Assembly (NCBI RefSeq): GCF_019668465.1 | Contig: NZ_AP024828.1 | Coordinates: 2,666,001 to 2,730,000 of the forward strand | Direction: 5' to 3' | Origin: Mycobacterium senriense | Lineage (GTDB): Bacteria > Actinomycetota > Actinomycetes > Mycobacteriales > Mycobacteriaceae | DNA: 64,000 bases | Shown here: positions 17,891 through 30,067 of the stretch, in pieces | How positions within the stretch are numbered: the stretch's first letter is position 1 | Layout of the letters: each line of letters opens with the position of its first letter | Made by a program: the position numbers and the translations under genes | Notes under the pieces: model-generated | Databases searched by the model: none | The model's input: only the letters and a program-made list of their open reading frames with translations | What the model was told of the DNA's origin: nothing

Positions 17891-17987
17891 TCTGAGGACC
17901 CTAGCGTGGCGACGGCGAGCGCCGGAAGCGGCGCGAGTAAGGAGCGCGCAATCGAACCCAGCGAAAACTCCATGAGCGCGGACAGCC

Positions 17988-19298
17988 ATGATGTTCAACA
18001 TGTCCGGCGGGCCTCGAAACCAGGCGAAGTCCTCAGCGAGTGCGCAAGGACTCTGCGATTTCATCGACGCCTCTCCGTCGCCGTTTCACGTGTGCGCCAC
18101 GGTGGCCGCCCGGCTGATCGCTGCCGGATACACCGAACTGAGCGAGGCTAAACACTGGCCGTCGGAGCCGGGGCGCTACTTCACCGTGCGGGCGGGCTCG
18201 CTGGTCGCCTGGAATTCGGTGGGCGCCCACGGGCCGTTCCGAATCGTGGGAGCGCACACCGACAGTCCTAACCTCAGGGTCAAGCAGCATCCCGACCGGG
18301 TGGTCGCCGGCTGGCGGGTGGTGGCGCTGGAACCCTATGGGGGCGTGTGGCTCAACTCGTGGCTGGACCGCGATCTGGGCATCAGTGGGCGCCTGTCGGT
18401 GCGGGCGGACGGTGAAGACGGCGGGATCGCGCACCGGCTGGTGCGTATCGACGAGCCGATCCTTCGGGTGCCACAGCTGGCCATCCATCTGGCCGAGGAC
18501 CGCAAGTCGCTGACGCTGGACCCGCAGCGACACGTCAACGCGGTGTGGGGTGTCGGGGAGACGCCGCGGTCATTCGTCGATTACGTCGCCCAGCGCGCCG
18601 GCCTGGCGGCGTCCGACGTGCTGGCCGCCGACCTGATGACTCACGACCTGACTCCCGCCACGGTGATCGGGGCCGACGCCAGCTTGCTGAGCGCGCCCCG
18701 GCTGGACAATCAGGCCAGTTGCTACGCGGGGCTGGAGGCGCTGCTGGCCGTGGAACGGGCCGGGCCCCAGCTGCCCGTGTTGGTGATCTTCGATCACGAG
18801 GAGGTCGGATCGTCGTCGGATCACGGCGCGCAATCCGACCTGCTGGGCACCGTGCTGGAGCGGATCGTGCTGGCGGCCGGCGGTAGCCGCGAGGACTACC
18901 TGCGCCGGCTGCCGGCCTCGCTGCTGGCCTCGGCGGACATGGCGCACGCCACCCATCCCAACTACCCGGAGCGACACGAGCCCAGTCACCCGATCGCGGT
19001 CAACGCCGGGCCGGTGCTCAAGGTGCACCCGAATCTGCGTTACGCCACCGATAGCCGCACCGCCGCGGCGTTCGCGCTGGCCTGTCGGCAGGCCGGGGTG
19101 CAGCTGCAGCGCTACGAACACCGGGCCGACCTGCCGTGTGGGTCGACGATCGGGCCGCTGACCTCCGCGCGCACGGGCATCCCCACCGTCGACGTCGGCG
19201 CCGCTCAACTGGCGATGCATTCCGCGCGCGAGTTGATGGGCGTGCACGACGTTGCCGCCTACTCGGCCGCGATGCAGGCGTTCCTTTCCGCCGACTAG
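17988..19298 (+). CDS. pepC: M18-family aminopeptidase
   Basis: 436 aa, dinuclear-zinc aminopeptidase (aspartyl aminopeptidase type). Zinc ligands and catalytic residues are visible in [21 protein letters not shown] and the C-terminal [16 protein letters not shown] and [15 protein letters not shown] are family-specific. Met5 (18000) is a possible alternative start. Ortholog of Rv0800. Divergent from dyp, 97 bp apart. Confidence 0.93.
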   Translation: MMFNMSGGPRNQAKSSASAQGLCDFIDASPSPFHVCATVAARLIAAGYTELSEAKHWPSEPGRYFTVRAGSLVAWNSVGAHGPFRIVGAHTDSPNLRVKQHPDRVVAGWRVVALEPYGGVWLNSWLDRDLGISGRLSVRADGEDGGIAHRLVRIDEPILRVPQLAIHLAEDRKSLTLDPQRHVNAVWGVGETPRSFVDYVAQRAGLAASDVLAADLMTHDLTPATVIGADASLLSAPRLDNQASCYAGLEALLAVERAGPQLPVLVIFDHEEVGSSSDHGAQSDLLGTVLERIVLAAGGSREDYLRRLPASLLASADMAHATHPNYPERHEPSHPIAVNAGPVLKVHPNLRYATDSRTAAAFALACRQAGVQLQRYEHRADLPCGSTIGPLTSARTGIPTVDVGAAQLAMHSARELMGVHDVAAYSAAMQAFLSAD

Positions 19299-19317
19299 CG
19301 GCATAGGGTCTGCCGGT

Positions 19318-19665
19318 ATGGCGCTCAGCGTGGAGATGTTGACCTTCGACTGCGACAACCCCGCGAAGCTGGCCGGCTGGTGGGCCGAGCAGTTCGGCGG
19401 GACGACGCACGAGGTGCTCGCCGACGAGTTCACCGCGGTGACCTTCGGCGACGGGCTGCGGCTCGGATTCCAGAAGGTGCCCGATCCCACGCCCGGCAAG
19501 AACCGCGTGCACCTCGACTTGAGTGCGGCCGACGTCGACGCCGAGGTGTCGCGGCTGACGGCGGGCGGAGCGACCGAGATCGGCCGGCACCAGTTCGGCG
19601 AAAGCTTCCGCTGGGTGGTGCTGGCCGACCCCGAGGGCAACGTGTTCTGCGTCGTGCGTCAGTAG
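19318..19665 (+). CDS. Small VOC-superfamily protein
   Basis: 115 aa, single glyoxalase-like module: NRVHLDLSAADVDAEV and the terminal VVLADPEGNVFCVV are family blocks. It begins ALSVEMLTFDCDNPAKLAGW. The -10-like TAGGGT (19304-19309) lies 8 bp before the ATG with no ribosome site, so the mRNA is probably leaderless. Rv0801-like. Function unknown. Confidence 0.82.
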   Translation: MALSVEMLTFDCDNPAKLAGWWAEQFGGTTHEVLADEFTAVTFGDGLRLGFQKVPDPTPGKNRVHLDLSAADVDAEVSRLTAGGATEIGRHQFGESFRWVVLADPEGNVFCVVRQ

Positions 19666-19679
19666 CTCGCGGCCGCTGC

Positions 19680-20075
19680 TCAGTCCCGGCCCACAAAGAC
19701 CGGGTCGTAGCGGATGACGTTCTCCACGACGATCCCGTCACGGGTGCGAACCCGGTCCAGGCCCCGGATCTGGAAAGGTCCGTCCGGGCCGGTGCCGTGA
19801 CCCACATAGTGCAAGAACACCAGCTCCTCGTTCTCGGCGGCGCCGGGAACCGTCGCGCTGTCCACCACCTCGAGCCGCAAATCCGGTGCAGCGTCCAGCA
19901 ATTCGGCTATCTTCGCCGTGTATGGCTCGATGCCTCGGACCGGCTCGGGGTCGCCCGGCCAGTAGCCGACGATGTCGTCGGCCAGGATGTCGAAACCGCG
20001 CGACATGGTGGGCGCCGCCCAATACGCGGCGAACACCTCGGCGCTGAATTTCGGGGCGGATTGGACGTCGGTCAT
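19680..20075 (-). CDS. SnoaL/NTF2-like fold protein
   Basis: 131 aa from ATG 20075, which follows AGGAGG by 5 bp. Cone-shaped NTF2-like domain suggested by FAAYWAAPTMSRGFDILADD at the start and RTRDGIVVENVIRYDP at the end. Such proteins are isomerases, hydrolases or binding proteins; no catalytic residues can be assigned. Converges with the VOC gene. Confidence 0.75.
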   Translation of the reverse strand: MTDVQSAPKFSAEVFAAYWAAPTMSRGFDILADDIVGYWPGDPEPVRGIEPYTAKIAELLDAAPDLRLEVVDSATVPGAAENEELVFLHYVGHGTGPDGPFQIRGLDRVRTRDGIVVENVIRYDPVFVGRD

Positions 20076-20200
20076 CGTTCCTCCTTGACTCGCGCGCTCC
20101 GGTCGAGCGCGTCGTATCCAGCCTCTGCGGATACCGTGCGGCGGCACAATTACCTCCGAGGTCATCGCCGCCGACGCACCGGCGTGGTTACCGTTGGTTG

Positions 20201-20986
20201 GTGAGTCACGCTGCAGTTGGCACCTTGTTGCGCGAGTGGCGGACGCGCCGACGCGTGAGTCAGCTCGACCTGTCGCTCAGTGTCGGCGTGTCGGCGCGGC
20301 ATCTGAGCTTCATCGAGACGGGACGCTCCCGCCCCAGTCCCGAGATGGTGCTTACCCTCGCCGACGGCCTCGATATACCGCTGCGAGAACGCAACACGCT
20401 GCTCCTGGCCGCCGGGTTCGCGCCGCGCTACCAATCGCGACCGCTCGAGGATGCCGCACTCTCACCGGCCCGGGATGCGGTGCAGCGCCTGCTCGATGCG
20501 CATGACCCCTACCCGGGCATCGTCATCGACCGCTGCTGGAACATCGTGGGGGCCAACGCCGCAGCCTCCGCGCTGACCGCCGGCCTGCCCGAGGAGCTGG
20601 TGGGCCCGCCGGCCAATGTCTACCGGTTGTGCCTGCATCCAGACGGTCTGGCCGGGCGAACCCTGAATTTCCCAGACTGGGCGGGCTACCTGCTGCACCA
20701 GCTGAAGCGCACGGCCGCGCTCACCGGCGACCCGGGGCTGGCGGCGCTCGAGGAGGAGGTGCGCGGCTATCCGGGGGTCGCGGCGGCCAAGGCGCGGGGC
20801 GCACTCCCGGACAGCGCGTCACTGCTCATTCCGTTCGTCCTCGACGCCGGCGAGGGCCGGCGGTTGTCGATGTTCACGACGCTGACCACCTTCGGCACCC
20901 CCCTCGACGTGACCCTCGCCGAACTGGCCGTCGAATTGTTCTATCCCGCCGACGCCGAAAGCGAGGACCTGCTCCGCTGCGGATAG
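20201..20986 (+). CDS. XRE-family regulator with MmyB-like ligand domain
   Basis: 261 aa from GTG 20201. N-terminal helix-turn-helix about residues 8-65 (LREWRTRRRVSQLDLSLSVG; SARHLSFIETGRSRPSPEMV) followed by the MmyB-like domain. The latter binds fatty acids or similar ligands in homologues (YPGIVIDRCWNIVGANAAA; FTTLTTFGTPLDVTLAELAV). Divergent from the SnoaL-like gene, 125 bp apart, which it may regulate. Confidence 0.85.
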   Translation: MSHAAVGTLLREWRTRRRVSQLDLSLSVGVSARHLSFIETGRSRPSPEMVLTLADGLDIPLRERNTLLLAAGFAPRYQSRPLEDAALSPARDAVQRLLDAHDPYPGIVIDRCWNIVGANAAASALTAGLPEELVGPPANVYRLCLHPDGLAGRTLNFPDWAGYLLHQLKRTAALTGDPGLAALEEEVRGYPGVAAAKARGALPDSASLLIPFVLDAGEGRRLSMFTTLTTFGTPLDVTLAELAVELFYPADAESEDLLRCG

Positions 20987-23374
<2,388 letters not shown>

Positions 23375-23393
23375 GTTCCCGCAGCGAAACCTG

Positions 23394-24023
23394 ATGTCTG
23401 ACAAGTGTTTCCGTCGGGCTGGCGCATTGTCTCTGGCCGCCGCCCTGGTCGGCTGGAGCTTCGTCAGTCCTCGGTTGCCGGTAGCGTGGCGGACAGCGTT
23501 GCAGGCGGGTGCGGGTGGCCTGCTCGTGTTGCTGACGCGGGCGCCGCTGGGTCTGGGCCCGCCCCGGCTATGGGCCGGGCTGCGGCTGGGTTCACTGGCC
23601 GCCTTCTCGACGGCGAGCGGGGTCGCCGCGACCACTCTGCTGCCGCCGGTGCGCCGATCGATGGCCGACCGCGACCCGCCGGCGACCGCGCCGGACTGGC
23701 TGCTGTTGCGGATACCGGTGGGCACCGTGTGGTCGGAGGAATCCGCCTTTCGCGGGGCACTGGCCACCGCCGGCTCGGCTGCTTTCGGTGCCCGCGGCGG
23801 ACGGTTGTTGCAGGCCGGCGCTTTTGGCCTCTCGCACATCGCCGATGCGCGCGCGACGGGTGAGCCGGTGATCGGGACCGTGCTCGTCACCGGAATCGCG
23901 GGCTGGCTCTTCGGTTGGCTGGCCGACCGGTCGGGCAGCCTGGCCGCGCCCATGCTGGCGCACCTGGCCATCAATGAAGCCGGGGCGGTCGCCGTGCTGG
24001 CTGTGCAGTCGGCGAACCGCTGA
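23394..24023 (+). CDS. CPBP-family intramembrane protease-like protein
   Basis: 209 aa, several hydrophobic helices. The three CPBP (Abi/Rce1) motifs are present in order: EESAFRGAL, FGLSHIADA and HLAINE. Rv0804-like, same length. It starts 19 bp after purL. Protease activity is predicted from the family; targets unknown. Confidence 0.85.
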   Translation: MSDKCFRRAGALSLAAALVGWSFVSPRLPVAWRTALQAGAGGLLVLLTRAPLGLGPPRLWAGLRLGSLAAFSTASGVAATTLLPPVRRSMADRDPPATAPDWLLLRIPVGTVWSEESAFRGALATAGSAAFGARGGRLLQAGAFGLSHIADARATGEPVIGTVLVTGIAGWLFGWLADRSGSLAAPMLAHLAINEAGAVAVLAVQSANR

Positions 24024-24026
24024 TCG

Positions 24027-25241
24027 TCAGGGGTTGATGGTGTAGTCGCCGAGTTGGCGGCCCCACACGAAATCGACCGCGAGCGGCGAGCCGACTTCGA
24101 AGTGGTTGTAGGGAGCCATGCTCGCGCCGGTGTCCATCACCAGGAACGGCGCGGGCCACAGTTCCCGGGTGATCTTCTGCCAACAGCCCGCCCGTCCGCC
24201 CGGGCCGCCCCTGGCGTTGGTGCGCGGCAGGTTCTCCGGCCAGATGTAGGGATTGGGCGCGCCCGCGATGGCGCCCGAGGCGTGGGCGCCCAACGAGTAG
24301 CCGTTATCGCCCAACGCGTTGTGGATTCTCGGGGCGACTTCATCGAAATTGTGGATCGTGCAATAGATTTCGGGACTGTATTCGTCGAGCAGCTGGCTAC
24401 TCGGAACCAGGTCGGCTGCGCCGCGGACGAAGAATGGCCCGCTGCGGCCCAAGACGTCGGCGCCGGTGTTGCCCAGCCCGGCGGCCGCCAACAGTGCGGC
24501 ATCGAGGTCGCGTTGCCGCGAATCGAGTGTGCGCGCGGTCGTCACCGCGTGGTCGAGCGCGTCCCACAGGTCGGGTGAGGCGTTCGCATAGGTATCGCCT
24601 AGGGCCGCCAGCCGCCGAATGTCGTTGCGCAGGGCCGGGATCCGGGGGTTCAGGTCGTCGAGGACGGCGTTGCCGTTGACCAACGAGACGCCGAACCTCT
24701 CGCCCAGCCCGGCCAGCGCCTGGGCGGCGGCGCTGAGCGTGAGATTCACCTTGACCGGATCGACTTTCTCCGCGATCGAGGTCAGCGTCTCGAAAAGGGT
24801 GTTGAACTCGGTCGTCACCGACGTCGCATCGATCACCATCGACGGCCTGATCGATTGCACCGCAGGCTGTTTCGGTGAGCTCAAGGCGACATATTTGTTG
24901 CCGAACACGGTGGTCGCCTTGACCGCGGCCGCGACGTTGGCCGGGATCTGCTTGACGTATTTCGGGCTGATGTCCAGGATTATCTTGGCGGCCGGCCTGC
25001 CATCATGCATGGTTTCCGAGATGCTGGACACCCGGCCGATCTGCACCCCGTTGTAGGTGACCTTGGAGCCGGGATCCATCACCAATCCCGCTCGCGCGGC
25101 GACCATCGTCAGCTTTGTGCTCGGCGTGAGGGCACCCCGAAATTGCAGGTACAGGAGCGACCCGATCAGCCCGATGACCGCGATCGTCACCAGGCCGGCG
25201 GTCTTGTACGGCGGCCGCGCCCTCGAGCGCCGGGGCTCCAT
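24027..25241 (-). CDS. Orphan MCE-family (MlaD-domain) lipid-binding protein
   Basis: 404 aa. One N-terminal TM helix (about 15-35) then an MCE/MlaD domain (about 40-120: AGLVMDPGSKVTYNGVQIGR), followed by the helical MCE C-terminal region. Usual members act in six-protein lipid import machines with YrbE permeases, but no mce or yrbE gene adjoins here. As I recall M. tuberculosis, cpdA and cpsY occupy this site, so the gene is probably an exchange. Converges with the CPBP gene (3 bp) and is divergent from the next gene with only 19 bp between starts. Confidence 0.88.
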   Translation of the reverse strand: MEPRRSRARPPYKTAGLVTIAVIGLIGSLLYLQFRGALTPSTKLTMVAARAGLVMDPGSKVTYNGVQIGRVSSISETMHDGRPAAKIILDISPKYVKQIPANVAAAVKATTVFGNKYVALSSPKQPAVQSIRPSMVIDATSVTTEFNTLFETLTSIAEKVDPVKVNLTLSAAAQALAGLGERFGVSLVNGNAVLDDLNPRIPALRNDIRRLAALGDTYANASPDLWDALDHAVTTARTLDSRQRDLDAALLAAAGLGNTGADVLGRSGPFFVRGAADLVPSSQLLDEYSPEIYCTIHNFDEVAPRIHNALGDNGYSLGAHASGAIAGAPNPYIWPENLPRTNARGGPGGRAGCWQKITRELWPAPFLVMDTGASMAPYNHFEVGSPLAVDFVWGRQLGDYTINP

Positions 25242-25260
25242 GATTTTGAGACCCTAAAGT

Positions 25261-25650
25261 ATGGCCCCCCGCGACAAAGCCGATCCGGCGCAGACCCGGC
25301 AGGCCGTGTTGGCCGTCGCGGACTGGCTACGCGACGAATCTCATCCGGCGCCCGGCCGCCAGGAGTTGGCGACGGCCGTGCGGCTGACCGCCCGCACCCT
25401 GGCCGCCGTGGCGCCCGGGCGAAGCGTCGAGCTGCGCATCCCGCCGTTCGTCGCCGTGCAGTGCATCGCCGGGCCCACCCACACCCGGGGCACACCGCCC
25501 AATGTGGTGGAAACCGACCCGCGCACCTGGCTGCTGCTGGCCACCGGAAAGTCGTCGTTCGCCGAGGCCCAGAGCACCGGTGCGCTGCGGCTTTTCGGCT
25601 CGCGTGCCGGTGAGATTGGACACTGCCTGCCCTTGTTCGATGTGGGCTGA
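25261..25650 (+). CDS. Sterol-carrier-like conserved actinobacterial protein
   Basis: 129 aa, Rv0807-like. The family signature is RIPPFVAVQCIAGPTHTRG followed by NVVETDPRTWLLLATG and FGSRAGEIGHCLPL. Often annotated as a sterol carrier family protein (SCP2-like), but no ligand is proven. Start codons of this and the divergent MCE gene are only 19 bp apart, so the promoter of each must lie inside the other gene. Confidence 0.82.
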   Translation: MAPRDKADPAQTRQAVLAVADWLRDESHPAPGRQELATAVRLTARTLAAVAPGRSVELRIPPFVAVQCIAGPTHTRGTPPNVVETDPRTWLLLATGKSSFAEAQSTGALRLFGSRAGEIGHCLPLFDVG

Positions 25651-25741
25651 ATATAACCCTGAACTGCAGGTTTAGGCATATTCGCCGGCAATTCGTCGCT
25701 CAACACGCCCGGGGGATTCGTCGGCGCGGCTTTTGTGCCCG

Positions 25742-25747
25742 TAGACT
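25742..25747 (+). promoter_or_regulatory. Candidate purF promoter -10
   Basis: TAGACT lies 40 bp upstream of the purF GTG; a GGGGAG ribosome site follows at 25772. No clear -35. Confidence 0.35.
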
Positions 25748-25787
25748 CCGTTACGTCACCAACCGTTCCCCGGGGAGCTGCCTAATC

Positions 25788-27314
25788 GTGACCGTCCAAG
25801 AGCCCGAAGAGGATTTCAGCGCACCCCGTGAAGAATGCGGTGTATTCGGGGTCTGGGCCCCGGGCGAGGACGTCGCCAAACTCACCTATTACGGCTTGTA
25901 CGCGTTGCAGCATCGCGGCCAGGAAGCCGCCGGCATCGCCGTCGCCGATGGATCCCAGGTGCTGGTCTTCAAGGACCTCGGCCTGGTCAGTCAGGTGTTC
26001 GACGAGCAGACGCTGGGGGCCATGCCGGGCCACGTCGCCATCGGGCACTGCCGCTACTCGACCACCGGCGACACGACCTGGGAGAACGCCCAGCCGGTGT
26101 TCCGCAACACCGCGGCCGGCACCGGGGTCGCGTTGGGACACAACGGGAACCTGGTCAACACCGCCGAGCTCGCCGCCCGCGCCCGCGACGAGGGGCTGAT
26201 CGCCAAACGCGCCCCCGCGCCGGCGACAACGGATTCGGACATCCTGGGGGCGCTGCTGGCCCACGGCGCGGCGGACGCCACCCTGGAGCAGGCGGCGCTG
26301 GACCTGCTGCCGACCGTGCGCGGCGCGTTCTGCCTGACCTTCATGGACGAGAACACCCTGTATGCGTGCCGCGATCCGCATGGGGTGCGGCCACTTTCGC
26401 TGGGACGGCTGGACCGCGGCTGGGTGGTGGCCTCGGAGACGGCGGCCCTCGACATCGTCGGCGCCTCGTTCGTGCGCGACATCGAGCCGGGCGAACTGCT
26501 GGCTATCGACGCCGACGGCGTCCGCTCCACGCGTTTCGCCAACCCCACGCCCAAGGGCTGCATCTTCGAGTACGTCTACCTGGCGCGACCGGACAGCACG
26601 ATCGCCGGCCGGTCCGTCCATGCGACGCGGGTGGAGATCGGTCGCCGATTGGCCCGGGAGCGTCCCGTCGAGGCCGACCTGGTGATCGGCGTCCCCGAGT
26701 CGGGCACGCCCGCCGCGGTCGGATACGCCCAGGAGTCGGGCATTCCCTACGGCCAGGGGTTGATGAAGAACGCCTACGTCGGGCGCACTTTCATCCAGCC
26801 GTCGCAGACCATCCGCCAGCTCGGTATCCGGCTGAAGCTCAACCCCCTTCGTGAGGTGATCCGGGGTAAGCGACTGATCGTCGTCGACGACTCGATCGTG
26901 CGCGGCAACACCCAGCGCGCCCTGCTGCGGATGCTGCGCGAGGCCGGCGCCGTCGAAGTGCACGTGCGGATCGCCTCGCCCCCGGTCAAATGGCCCTGCT
27001 TCTACGGCATCGACTTCCCGTCACCGGCCGAACTGATCGCCAACGCGGTCGAAGACAAAAAGGAGATGCTCGAGGCGGTGCGGCACGCCATCGGCGCCGA
27101 CTCGCTGGGCTACATCTCGCTGCGCGGCCTGGTCGCGGCCTCCGAGCAGCCGGCCTCGCGGCTGTGCACCGCGTGCTTCGACGGCCAGTATCCGATCGAA
27201 CTGCCCGGGGAAAGCGCGTTGGGCAAGAACGTCATCGAGCACATGCTCGCCAATGCCGCGCGCGGCGCCGGCCTCGACGATCTCGCGGCCGACGAAGTGC
27301 CCGTCGTGCACTGA
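25788..27314 (+). CDS. purF: Amidophosphoribosyltransferase
   Basis: 508 aa; first committed step of purine synthesis (PRPP + Gln to phosphoribosylamine). N-terminal glutaminase with Cys17 (REECGVFGVW), which becomes the N-terminal nucleophile after removal of a 16-residue propeptide. PRPP-binding loop VVDDSIVRGNT. C-terminal Cys residues (RLCTACFDGQYP) fit an Fe-S type PurF. GTG 25788 follows a GGGGAG site. Confidence 0.97.
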   Translation: MTVQEPEEDFSAPREECGVFGVWAPGEDVAKLTYYGLYALQHRGQEAAGIAVADGSQVLVFKDLGLVSQVFDEQTLGAMPGHVAIGHCRYSTTGDTTWENAQPVFRNTAAGTGVALGHNGNLVNTAELAARARDEGLIAKRAPAPATTDSDILGALLAHGAADATLEQAALDLLPTVRGAFCLTFMDENTLYACRDPHGVRPLSLGRLDRGWVVASETAALDIVGASFVRDIEPGELLAIDADGVRSTRFANPTPKGCIFEYVYLARPDSTIAGRSVHATRVEIGRRLARERPVEADLVIGVPESGTPAAVGYAQESGIPYGQGLMKNAYVGRTFIQPSQTIRQLGIRLKLNPLREVIRGKRLIVVDDSIVRGNTQRALLRMLREAGAVEVHVRIASPPVKWPCFYGIDFPSPAELIANAVEDKKEMLEAVRHAIGADSLGYISLRGLVAASEQPASRLCTACFDGQYPIELPGESALGKNVIEHMLANAARGAGLDDLAADEVPVVH

Positions 27315-27385
27315 GGGAACTCGGTTGCACACCTTCACCGAGGTTTGATACCGGCCACCAGCGGCGCCCGGTAGCCTTTATCGCG

Positions 27386-28480
27386 ATGACGGATCCCGGA
27401 AAGAGCCCCGGACGCCACCACGGCAGTCAAGGCATCACCTACGCGTCGGCCGGGGTGGACATTGAAGCCGGCGACCGCGCCGTCGAACTGTTCAAGCCGC
27501 TGGCCACGAAAGCCACGCGACCCGAGGTTCGGGGCGGCCTGGGCGGATTCGCCGGCCTGTTCGCGCTCCGCGGCGACTACCGCGAGCCGCTGCTCGCGGC
27601 GTCCACCGATGGCGTCGGCACCAAGCTGGCGGTCGCCCAGGCGATGGACAAGCACGACACCGTCGGGCTGGATCTGGTCGCGATGGTGGTCGATGACCTG
27701 GTGGTGTGCGGCGCCGAACCACTGTTCCTGCAGGACTACATCGCGGTGGGCCGCACGGTGCCGGAACGGCTGAGTGCCATCGTCAGTGGCATCGCCGAGG
27801 GATGTGTGCGGGCCGGCTGCGCGCTGCTGGGCGGCGAGACGGCCGAGCACCCCGGTCTGATGGAACCGGACCACTACGACATCTCGGCCACCGGCATCGG
27901 TGTCGTCGAGGCCGACGACGTGCTGGGGCCCGACCGGGTCAAACCCGGTGACGTCATCATCGCGATGGGCTCGTCCGGCCTGCACTCCAACGGGTATTCG
28001 CTGGCGCGCACGGTGCTGCTCGAGATCGACCGGATGAACCTCGAGGGCTACGTGGAGGAGTTCGGCCGCACCCTTGGTGAAGAGCTGCTCGAACCCACCC
28101 GCATCTACGCCAAGGACTGCCTGGCGCTCGCGGCCGAAACCCACGTCCGCACCTTCTGCCACGTCACCGGCGGCGGACTGGCCGGCAACCTGCAACGCGT
28201 CATCCCGCACGGGCTGGTCGCCGAGATGGACCGCGGCACCTGGACGCCCGCGCCGGTGTTCGCCATGATCGCCCAGCGCGGCCGCGTGACGCGCGAGGAG
28301 ATGGAGAAGACGTTCAACATGGGCGTCGGCATGATCGCCATGGTGGCTCCCGAAGACACCGACCGCGCTCTGGCCATCCTGACCGCCCGGCACTTGGACT
28401 GCTGGGTACTGGGCACCGTCGGCAAAGGCGGGAAAGAGGGTCCGCGGGCCAAGATGGTCGGTCAGCACCCGCGATTCTAG
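27386..28480 (+). CDS. purM: Phosphoribosylformylglycinamidine cyclo-ligase
   Basis: 364 aa; closes the imidazole ring (FGAM to AIR, ATP-dependent). Typical GITYASAGVDIEAGDRAVE start, STDGVGTKL and GGETAEHPG (ATP/substrate loops), THVTGGG-type block near 245. ATG 27386 lies 8 bp after TAGCCT (27372-27377), a leaderless-type layout. 71 bp after purF. Confidence 0.97.
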   Translation: MTDPGKSPGRHHGSQGITYASAGVDIEAGDRAVELFKPLATKATRPEVRGGLGGFAGLFALRGDYREPLLAASTDGVGTKLAVAQAMDKHDTVGLDLVAMVVDDLVVCGAEPLFLQDYIAVGRTVPERLSAIVSGIAEGCVRAGCALLGGETAEHPGLMEPDHYDISATGIGVVEADDVLGPDRVKPGDVIIAMGSSGLHSNGYSLARTVLLEIDRMNLEGYVEEFGRTLGEELLEPTRIYAKDCLALAAETHVRTFCHVTGGGLAGNLQRVIPHGLVAEMDRGTWTPAPVFAMIAQRGRVTREEMEKTFNMGVGMIAMVAPEDTDRALAILTARHLDCWVLGTVGKGGKEGPRAKMVGQHPRF

Positions 28481-28507
28481 GAGCTCGGACTTCGGTACGA
28501 CTGAGGC

Positions 28508-28534
28508 GGCGCCGGTGCACTACGCATCGGCGCC
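28508..28534. terminator. Bidirectional hairpin between purM and the DUF3073 gene
   Basis: GGCGCCGGTG-N7-CATCGGCGCC, 9 of 10 Watson-Crick pairs plus one G-T, in the 66-bp gap between convergent genes. No long T-run, as usual in mycobacteria. Confidence 0.68.
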
Positions 28535-28546
28535 GGGTTGTTGGCT

Positions 28547-28732
28547 CTACCGCCGCCAGCTGTCCTGGTCGTCCCAGGATTCGTCGGATCCGTCGCTGTC
28601 CAGTTCGTTGGACTCGCCCGAACCCGTTCCGGACAGCTCTTGCTGAAGCCGCTGGAAGTCGGTCTGCGGAGAACTGTATTTGAGTTCTCGAGCAACCTTG
28701 GTCTGCTTTGCCTTAGCCCGGCCGCGGCCCAT
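28547..28732 (-). CDS. DUF3073 small conserved protein
   Basis: 61 aa, Rv0810c-like. Basic N-terminus MGRGRAKAKQTKVARELKY, then an acidic, Ser-rich disordered tail (SNELDSDGSDESWDDQD). Highly conserved in actinobacteria. Function unknown; the charge pattern suggests nucleic-acid or protein interaction. Confidence 0.88.
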   Translation of the reverse strand: MGRGRAKAKQTKVARELKYSSPQTDFQRLQQELSGTGSGESNELDSDGSDESWDDQDSWRR

Positions 28733-28880
28733 GGGGGAACCCCCTCGCGCAATAACGGAGCGGCCTAACGAGTAGGCGGCTCCGATCTCCTGGTGTGTCG
28801 TATTGTCCTGCCGACAGTTTACCGTGCCCCGCCACCGGGCGTTGGCGCCCCCTGCTTGCTGTGGCGGACGTTACCGTTCA

Positions 28881-29975
28881 TTATCCCGCACCGCCCCGCA
28901 ACCGCTCAACAGCTAACCGCCCGGCGCCGATCTGTTCGGTTTCCGGCAGGGAATCGGCATCGATCACCGCAGCCACCGAGGCCTCCGCTCCGGTGGCCAA
29001 TTCCGTGTCGGCGGGCAGCCCGCGCTTCAGCAGTGCCAGCGCTACGGGGCCGAGATCCACGTGGTCGACGACGGTGCCGAGGCGGCCGACCGTGCGGCCG
29101 CCGGCCAGCACCGGATCCGCGGTCGACGGCCGGTCCCCCGAACCGTCGAGGTGCAGCAGCACCAGCATGCGCGGCGGCCTGCCCAGGTTGTGCACCCGCG
29201 CGACGGTCTCCTGCCCGCGGTAACAGCCCTTGTCCAGATGGACGGCCCCGGCGCCGGGGCCACCGATCCATCCCACCTCGTGCGGGATCGTGCGCTCATC
29301 GGTGTCGACGCCGAGACGGGGCCGCACCGCCGCCACGCGGTGGGCTTCGTAGGCCCACACCCCGCTGGGCCGTACCCCGACCTGTGTCAGGCGATTTCGC
29401 CAGTCGCCGACCGCGGCGCGCGGAACCAGCAGATCCAGCTCGATCTGGCCGCCCGGCGTGCCCGGCATCCGCCGCACGAAGCCGTCGCCGACGGCAACCG
29501 CGGTCAGCTCGGCGGGCAGCGCGTCCACCCCGAGCGCGTCGAGAACTGGCTGATCAGCCAGCTTCGGGCCGAGCAACGACAGCACCGCCAGGTCGGCGCC
29601 GGCCGGGGTGACCTCCGACCAGAACACCATCTTGCGCAGGTATTGCAGCAGCGGCTCGGCCCGCCACGGCTCGGTGTCGAGGTAGGTGGTGCCGGACAGC
29701 TCCGTCTGAATCCAGTGATCCTCGACGCGGCCCTGGCCGTCGAGGCTGAGGTTCTGCGTGCTGGCGCCGTCGGGGAGGTCGCTGACGAATTGCGTCGAAA
29801 TGCTGTGCAACCAGGTCTGCCGGTCGTTTCCGGCCAGGGTGAGCACGCCGCGGTGCGAGCGGTCGACCAGTATCGCCTCGGTGTCGGCCGCACGCTGCTC
29901 GCCGAGCGGGTCGCCGTAATGCCAGACGGCACCGGCGTCGGGTCCGGTCTCGGGTGCGGGAACAGCGCGGGTCAC
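28881..29975 (-). CDS. YgfZ/GcvT-like folate-binding protein
   Basis: 364 aa. The YgfZ signature KGCYRGQE is at residues 249-256, with Cys251. Family members bind tetrahydrofolate and help repair or assemble certain Fe-S clusters. Rv0811c-like. The start ATG overlaps no other gene; the divergent 4-amino-4-deoxychorismate lyase-like gene (folate route) begins 93 bp away, a meaningful functional pairing. Confidence 0.9.
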   Translation of the reverse strand: MTRAVPAPETGPDAGAVWHYGDPLGEQRAADTEAILVDRSHRGVLTLAGNDRQTWLHSISTQFVSDLPDGASTQNLSLDGQGRVEDHWIQTELSGTTYLDTEPWRAEPLLQYLRKMVFWSEVTPAGADLAVLSLLGPKLADQPVLDALGVDALPAELTAVAVGDGFVRRMPGTPGGQIELDLLVPRAAVGDWRNRLTQVGVRPSGVWAYEAHRVAAVRPRLGVDTDERTIPHEVGWIGGPGAGAVHLDKGCYRGQETVARVHNLGRPPRMLVLLHLDGSGDRPSTADPVLAGGRTVGRLGTVVDHVDLGPVALALLKRGLPADTELATGAEASVAAVIDADSLPETEQIGAGRLAVERLRGGAG

Positions 29976-30067
29976 GAGTCAACTCTACGGACCGGCCGGC
30001 GCCTTGCGGCCCGGCGTCGCCGCGCTTGCGGTCGCGGGCTGGGGGGCATTGGATAGGCTTCTGCACC

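Noticed and set aside
17891..18064. Upstream extension of the DyP gene
   Set aside because: Overlaps the divergent pepC start; the family N-terminus begins at 17890.
25782..26963. Long minus-strand frame opposite purF
   Set aside because: Shadow of purF; no family match and codon use is that of an antisense frame.
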